64,000 bases of DNA from Gremmenia infestans (taxonomy: Eukaryota > Ascomycota > Leotiomycetes > Helotiales > Hamatocanthoscyphaceae), in the NCBI GenBank assembly GCA_032629725.1, contig JAFEVB010000007.1, forward strand, positions 1,116,001 to 1,180,000, read 5' to 3'. The notes below the pieces were generated by a model. It was not told where the DNA came from. It did no database searches and saw only the letters and a list, made by a program, of their open reading frames with translations. The position numbers and the translations under genes are program-made. This document shows, in pieces, positions 58,214 to 64,000 of the stretch (positions are counted from its first letter, which is position 1; every line of letters begins with the position of its first letter).

Positions 58214-60025
58214 GCTGTCGCTTCTCCGGAGAATTGCAGCAAGATATGCTATTGTTTGGGATCGTTGTTGGTAGACTTTGATGTTTGGGTAGATTACATG
58301 ATTATGAAGTTATGATATATAGAGCATAGAATGGGCTGGGTTTTGGCAGGAAGCAAGATACATTACTAAAGAACACATACTATCCTCTGCAATTAATCGC
58401 ACAGCAATGAAAGCATAATTACAAGTCGAGAGAGGAAGGCTGAACGACTCACAGAATCATGAAGCTAGCAACAAATTCATGGAGTAAAGTTGGCATCTAC
58501 CCTGAACCTACCAAGATAGAGATAGAGAACCATTCCAAGTTGTCCAGACTAAAAATCCTAACGTCGTAGCCTTCGCTTCACTAGATCCCGTCTAGCAAAT
58601 ATTTTGTTCACCATTAATTGCGATCAGCTATGGTTCGTTTGCCTCCATAGGAAAATCTTCACGGGCGCAGAGTAGATAGCTCTTCATATCTTCGCTGTTC
58701 GGACTTGACTGGTAATACCGCATTCCATTCCAAAATTTGTGGAAGTACGAGACGAGCCCCTTTAGTCACTGCCCCACCCACTGCAATAATAAGTGGATAA
58801 TCGCTAAGCACGACTAACACCCTGCCCCTTAATTTCAAGGTCTCTTTGCCGACACCAATATTCGGTACTCTCACAAAAAATATGGATAAATGAAACATGG
58901 ATGATATTTCCATTTTTAACGAGAGTGACGGCGCCGAAATAGTCTTGAAATTAAACGGCAAATTTGTATAGATTTCCGTAAGAGTTCCAATTATTGTTTG
59001 AATTGCATAAGACGTAGTTAGTGGAGGGCCGCGTATGTATATGTGCTATGCTGGGATTGTAATGAGAGGATGGGTGGATGGATGGTCTGTTGAGAACCAT
59101 GCGGGTGAGGAGAGAAGGTGATGTTGTCTAAGGGCGACTAGCTCCAGAATGAGCCGCAGATCGATAGAAATAGAACGGGGTTTCAAGTAGTACTAGCTTT
59201 ATTCTCGATTGAGGGGACAGCTGAAGTTTGACTCGAGGTCTTATAGACGCGTCCGGCGGGGTAACTTGGGACCCGTTGCTTCTCGATTCTGAAGCTCGAA
59301 TCGCGTGGCCTATGCCAATTCACTATTGGCCCAAAGAAGGGCATTCCGTGAATTATTGGACGGTCATGATAGCTCATAGAAGAGAAGCCCTATTAGCCAC
59401 CCCAAACCATCAGACGATAAGATATCAACGGCAGAGAACCAATAAATATATTCAAGAAGAGTCTTCATTTGTCGAAACGCGTGATCTATAAGATGTCCCA
59501 AGGAGATGACTTGAGACGCTGGATTATATAGATCGGTACTTCGCAGATTAGAGTAGTAGATCTGCTAGATACGTCATGCTGTTGCGGAAGAACAGTGGCA
59601 AGAGGAAGAGAAATAAAAAGCGACGGAAGATGACAAGAGAAGAGAAAGAAGAGGATCGCTAGATAATTAAGCTGGGAATTGAGCAACATTAAAGAAAATG
59701 CAGAATGCACCAGAATGACACCGTTGACACGAGTTAACAAAGCAGCAATACTTTGAAGATCCCAAGTCTTCCAACTTGAGACCTCTGGGAATTCACATAA
59801 ACAAAATACACTTCTGCACTATGCGGTAAAAAGACCTACTGACTTTCAGAGAATGATGGTACAAAAAGTGAATGAGCCATAGGCTGGCCTCAAGGAACAA
59901 AACAAATCCTCCTGGACATTGCCTTCAACACCCAGCATGCACAACATCCACGCAATCCACACAGTCCAGAGCTGAACCACCCATCTAATACAAACACCCA
60001 CCAAACACTGCACAGTCTCAGAGCC
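58214..60025. other. Gene-free stretch, about 1.8 kb
   Basis: Contains small open frames on both strands (58659-58961 minus, 59183-59377 minus, 59228-59491 plus) with no recognisable motif and no defensible exon partners. No RNA gene or clear repeat was noted. Part of 59560-59690 is A/G-rich. Confidence 0.5.
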
Positions 60026-60481
60026 ATGTCGATCCCCGACGACACATCGTATTACCCCTCCACTGGCATCATCAGGTCCGCCGTCCCCGTCGCCACCCGC
60101 AGCGAGGCCGAAGACTTCCGTGCCCGTCTCGAAGCTGCTAGAGACGCCCTGACGAAGCGCGACTTCAGCGACTCATGCAAGACTGCCACAACTCTGCTCG
60201 AACAGCCTAGCGTACCCATCGCACTACAAGTCGCAGCGCATATCATCGTGGGTACGAGCACCCGTGGCCAGAGAAGCATTGTCCATTTTCATGAGGCTGT
60301 GAAGAAAGCATCAGGCTATTTGGGCCACGCCGACTATCAGAGCTTTGCTGATAAAGTCACGGAGCTGGTCAAGGGTGCTCAAAACGAGATGAATAGAGAA
60401 GCGGAGGAAGGGAAGAATGACGAGGGAGAGGGAAATGTAGAGGTCGTCGAGAACACCGTGAGAGGCTTGATAATGTGCTAG
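60026..60481 (+). CDS. Small hypothetical protein
   Basis: A single exon of 151 residues. Not recognised. The N-terminal part (ARLEAARDALTKRDFSDSCK and ALQVAAHIIVGTSTRGQRS, then FHEAVKKASGYLGHADYQSF) looks like a small helical domain; the C-terminus is Glu/Asn-rich (EEGKNDEGEGNVEVVEN). An ACC/GTGAGA donor near the end (about 60458) could splice to a further exon, so the C-terminus is uncertain. It lies upstream of malate dehydrogenase in the same direction, with about 490 bp between. Confidence 0.55.
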   Translation: MSIPDDTSYYPSTGIIRSAVPVATRSEAEDFRARLEAARDALTKRDFSDSCKTATTLLEQPSVPIALQVAAHIIVGTSTRGQRSIVHFHEAVKKASGYLGHADYQSFADKVTELVKGAQNEMNREAEEGKNDEGEGNVEVVENTVRGLIMC

Positions 60482-60974
60482 TAAAGATAGAAACTGACTT
60501 CGTATATATAGACTGATGAAAACAAGGAGAAGGAGAAAGCAAACGAGGACAAGGCGTGAGTATCATGTGACACATGGACGGCGCTGATGGATTTGCTTTT
60601 GGGTAGAGACAATGATACAAAGTACGAACAATCGGAGGAAATCAAATCATTGTATACATTGAGCGTCTACATAGTCAAAAGCACGCAATCCAAGCATCAT
60701 AAGCAACATCTTTCACTTTCACGAGCAAAAGAAGACATGTTGTCTCATGCGGCCGTTATATCCAGCCCCCCTGCCAGCACCTGACCTCCAACTAAATCCA
60801 TCTTAGCGCATGATCGGCTCCACTCCGGTAAATTTACTAACACCTTCAAATTCAAAGCACCGCACCCATCCGTCCGTTTTCTTCCGCATAACATATCACA
60901 TATTCCTTCTACTTCTCTCCTCTCCTCTCCTCTACACCTCAATTGCACATTCACGAAATTGAAAACCAGCCATA
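60482..60974. other. Intergenic, MDH promoter
   Basis: About 490 bp. A C/T-rich stretch (60905-60945) lies just upstream of the MDH start, a common feature of highly expressed fungal genes. Nothing else was seen. Confidence 0.45.
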
Positions 60975-62335
60975 ATGTTTGCTGCACGAAGAGCATTGTC
61001 GGGCGCCATCCAGGCGAGAGCGTTCTCAGCCAGCGCGAGAGATGTAAGAATTCCCAACAGAACAGAGCTTGATGATGCCGTCACGGGAGAATGGAGCTTC
61101 AATTGGAAGTGGAGGGATAGGATACACTTTTCTATGCCACGGGAGTTTATTGGAGAACAATCGCTAATGATCGACTATTTCAGTTATCGAAAGTTACCGT
61201 TCTGGGCGCTGCCGGTGGAATTGGACAGCCACTGTCTCTCCTCCTGAAGCTCAACCCTCGAGTTTCTGACCTTGCTCGTACGCAGAAACCCTTCCATGCC
61301 TCGAATACAAATATACTAAATTCTATCCTAAGTCTATGATATCCGCGGAGCTCCAGGTTCGTTCTCTCCGAGCCCTACTTGAAAGCTACATACTGATTCT
61401 TGATAAACCAGGTGTCGCAGCAGACATCTCCCACATCAACACCAAATCCAAAGTAACTGGCTACGAGCCCACACCCAGCGGCCTCGCATCCGCGCTGAAG
61501 GGTGCCGAAATCGTGCTCATCCCCGCCGGTGTCCCCCGCAAACCAGGCATGACCCGCGACGACCTCTTCAACACCAACGCATCTATCGTGCGCGACCTAG
61601 CCAAGGCAGCCGCCGAATCTGCCCCCGATGCCAACATCCTCGTCATCTCGAACCCAGTCAACAGCACCGTGCCCATCGTTGCCGAGATCTTCAAGAAGGC
61701 AGGTGTCTACAACCCCAAGCGTCTCTTCGGCGTCACGACCCTGGATGTTGTGCGCGCAAGTCGCTTCGTCAGCGAGATCAAGAGCACGGATCCCGTAGAC
61801 GAGAAAATCGTCGTTGTGGGAGGCCACTCGGGCGTTACTATTGTCCCTCTGTTCTCGCAGTCCAGCCACCCCGACCTAGTCGGCAACCCGGAATTGCTCC
61901 AGCGCGTGCAATTCGGTGGTGATGAGGTCGTCAAGGCGAAGGATGGTGCTGGATCCGCTACCCTGTCGATGGCGATGGCTGGTGCGCGGTTCGCGGAGAG
62001 CCTGTTGAAGGCTGCGCAGGGCGTGAAGGGCGTTGTTGAGCCTACTTTCGTAGACAGCCCGTTGTACAAGGACCAAGGTGTTGAGTTCTTCGCCAGCAAG
62101 GTTGAGCTAGGCCCCAACGGTGTAGAGAAGATTCTCGATGTTGGAAAGATCGATGCTACCGAGCAGAAGTTGTTGGATGCCTGCTTGGGCGATTTGAAGA
62201 AGGTATGTTCACCCTTAAAAACACCCCTAATAACCCCAAATTCCCTTTGCCTCTAAACATTACATACTAATAATCTCCCCCTCACAGAACATCGTCAAGG
62301 GCGTTGCCTTCGTTTCTGAGAACCCTGGCAAATAA
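60975..62335 (+). CDS. MDH1: Mitochondrial malate dehydrogenase
   Basis: Exons 60975-61043, 61184-61277, 61333-61356, 61412-62202 and 62288-62335 give 341 residues. The N-terminal MFAARRALSGAIQARAFSASAR is a classical mitochondrial presequence (basic, Ser/Ala-rich, acidic-free). The NAD-binding VTVLGAAGGIGQPLSLLLK follows, then YDIRGAPGVAADISHI across two splices, AGVPRKPGMTRDDLF, VISNPVNSTVPI, GVTTLDVVRA and GGHSGVTIVPLFSQ with the catalytic His, SMAMAGARFAES, and the C-terminal FVSENPGK. It oxidises L-malate to oxaloacetate in the TCA cycle and the malate-aspartate shuttle. Exon 3 is only 24 nt (YDIRGAP region). Introns are 55-140 bp. Confidence 0.97.
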
Positions 62336-62952
62336 ATGCCCGGACGGAACGCCCTGGAGTGAAGGACAGACAGAACAGCACATAAATAGCGCTGCTTGCT
62401 TACTACACACAAGAGTGGGTAGATTTCGACTTTTGTATTCATAGTTGCCAATTCATGAAGTACAAAATAAACTTCCCTTTCTTCTCCCACTATCCGACTT
62501 GTACGCTAAAGTAAAAGCCTGGAATAATGTGATGTGATGTGTGTGACATGCATGAGCGGGGTTAGCGCTGGAGATCACTAAAGCTCCCAGAGAGCCAAAT
62601 CGTCAGACCCCAAAGGAGCCACATTCACAATGGGCAGAGTCAAACATAAGAGGAGTATTCATTATTACGACCTTAGTACCTACCTACTATAAAGCCCTGC
62701 CCACCAGTACTGAAGGTAAGAACGCCATGCCCATAAGTACCACATGCATCCATGCCATGTCATGCCATCATCCATCGTATCATCATATCTCACGTAAATA
62801 CACTCTTATGCATGCATGCACGCTCTATTTCCATTTCCATTTCCATTTCCCTTTCCACATGCATTTCCACCCCTGCTCCCAAAATCCAAAAGACATGTAT
62901 GAATTGAGGAGCGAGCAGGAAGGGTGTCAATGATGTGATAGAAGAAAAGGCT
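62336..62952. other. Intergenic between convergent genes, about 620 bp
   Basis: Holds the two 3' untranslated regions. A TTCCAT hexamer repeat lies at 62828-62856 and a GTGATGTGAT patch near 62528. No gene is seen. Confidence 0.55.
62828..62856. repeat. TTCCAT/ATTTCC simple repeat
   Basis: Four to five hexamer units, the last diverged. Confidence 0.75.
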
Positions 62953-64000
62953 TCAGAAGTATCCACGCATAGCATCCTCGAAACCCGGGCCACCCTTCAA
63001 ATCCCGATCGAAAGCGTTCGAGACGTCCAGGACGCGCTTGATGTGCGACATGCTGAGGGGTTCGTTGTTGTTTACGGCGAGGGCTTGGGCGGTGCGAATG
63101 GTGTTCTTGATCTGTGTGGCTTTTGTCAGTACCGGCCCAATAAAATGTTGCAGATGTAACAGGAGGGTGTCTTACCTGTCGCCCATTCAAGTTATTCCTA
63201 CTCAGCGTACTCAAGTCTTCGTCGGTAAATGGCATTGTCTCCACGCCTTCCAGCACTCTAACCCTCTCAATAAACATCTTGAAAACACTCTTCTTCGCCT
63301 TCGCGCTTAGTTCTCCATAACGCAAAGCGATATGGATGCGTGACTGGAAGGCGTCGTCGAAAGTCTCGACGCGGTTGGTGGTGAGGAAGAGAATGCCTTG
63401 GAAGTATTCGAGGAGGCGTAGGAAGATGGAGACGAGCGCGTTACGGTGGATGTCTTGGATTGTGCGCTTTTCGAGGAACACATCTGCTTCGTCAAGGAGG
63501 AGCACGGCGCCCCAAGCGTGGGCTATGTCGAGGATCTAGATTTGTTAGCATTTCTGCATGTGAAACAGATGGGTATAAAGCTTACCTTCTGGAGCTCAGC
63601 CTCAAGAGTTCGAGGATCCGTGCCCAATTCACCAGCGGAGACCATATATAATGGGCACTTCAGAAGCTCGGAGATACCCTCTGCCGTGAGAGTCTTTCCT
63701 GTACCTGGTGGACCGTGTAGGACTGCAACGAGACCTTTGCCTTTCCCCTGAATGACATCGTCGATGCTCTCAGCTGGGTGGTACTTGTGCGATTCGACCA
63801 GTGCCTTAACGATGGCTTTGGTGTTGTCCTCCAAGACCAACGAATCATAAGCACCCTCATTCCACACAATATCCTTGACACCAGAGACAGTGAACTCAAG
63901 CCACAGCTTCTCAGCGAAGGCAAAGCCAAGAACAACAGGGGAAGCAATTAGGTACTCCTCATCAGTAAATGTGGGAAGAGCCTTCTTGTCTTCTTCAGCA
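62953..64000 (-). CDS. AAA-family ATPase, N-terminally truncated by the window edge
   Basis: Visible exons 64000-63586 (partial), 63535-63176 and 63111-62953 join in phase. The first shows IASPVVLGFAFAEKLWLEF, then YHPAESIDDVIQGKGKGLV and Walker A HGPPGTGKTLTAEGISEL, then YMVSAGELG. The second holds AVLLLDEADVFLEKRT (Walker B), FLTTNRVETFDDAFQSRIH (sensor 1 and arginine fingers) and ALRYGELSAKAK; the last holds the C-terminal lid NGRQIKNTIRTAQALAVNNNEP, ending GFEDAMRGYF. This is the fungal DUF7025-type AAA ATPase group, single-module. The 5' part of the gene lies beyond the window. The role is unknown; such genes are numerous in filamentous ascomycetes. Confidence 0.9.

Noticed and set aside
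58659..58961. 100-codon minus-strand open frame
   Set aside because: No motif, no splice partners and A/T-rich surroundings; cannot be supported as a gene.

Overview
The window is nuclear DNA of a filamentous ascomycete (Pezizomycotina). The evidence is: many short introns (about 45-110 bp) with GT-AG ends and CTAAC/CTGAC branch sites; a set of ordinary fungal housekeeping genes; and families typical of filamentous ascomycetes (HET domain, RTA1, PTH11-type rhodopsin domain, UstYa/DUF3328, CorA-like proteins). A leotiomycete is my guess from overall flavour only; I cannot prove it here. All gene models were built by hand from splice signals, and nearly all close in frame to the stop codon.

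Left part (1-22.3 kb), mostly conserved genes: a broken HET-domain remnant at the edge, an aldehyde dehydrogenase, the PP2A catalytic subunit and exocyst subunit EXO84 (all minus strand), then TOM20 and the 13 kb cytoplasmic dynein heavy chain (plus strand), which sits almost entirely in one 12.3 kb exon.

Middle (22.3-44.7 kb): a CorA-like membrane protein whose first exon carries a frame-breaking 11 bp tandem duplication; a ubiquitin-like protein with a C-terminal CaaX box (UBL3-like); proteasome assembly chaperone UMP1 divergent from a tandem-ABC ATPase with a likely mitochondrial presequence; an MFS permease; an unrecognised gene with a duplicated exon-intron module; an RTA1-like gene with a duplicated tail; a 3.8 kb gene-free stretch with degenerate minisatellite-like repeats; histidinol-phosphatase; and an intron-containing tRNA-Arg(CCT).

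Right part (44.7-64 kb): three unrecognised or weakly recognised fungal genes, then an accessory-looking block (49.7-58.2 kb). That block holds a UstYa/DUF3328 oxidase divergent from a tiny two-exon secreted peptide, a GNAT acetyltransferase, a PTH11-type receptor-like protein and an amino-acid permease. It is followed by a small hypothetical gene, mitochondrial malate dehydrogenase and an AAA ATPase that runs off the right edge.

The best candidate for something new is the divergent UstYa / secreted-peptide pair at 49.7-51.5 kb. UstYa proteins modify ribosomally made peptides in fungi, and the peptide gene is small enough to be missed by annotation. No core repeat or dibasic site is visible, so the link is a hypothesis.
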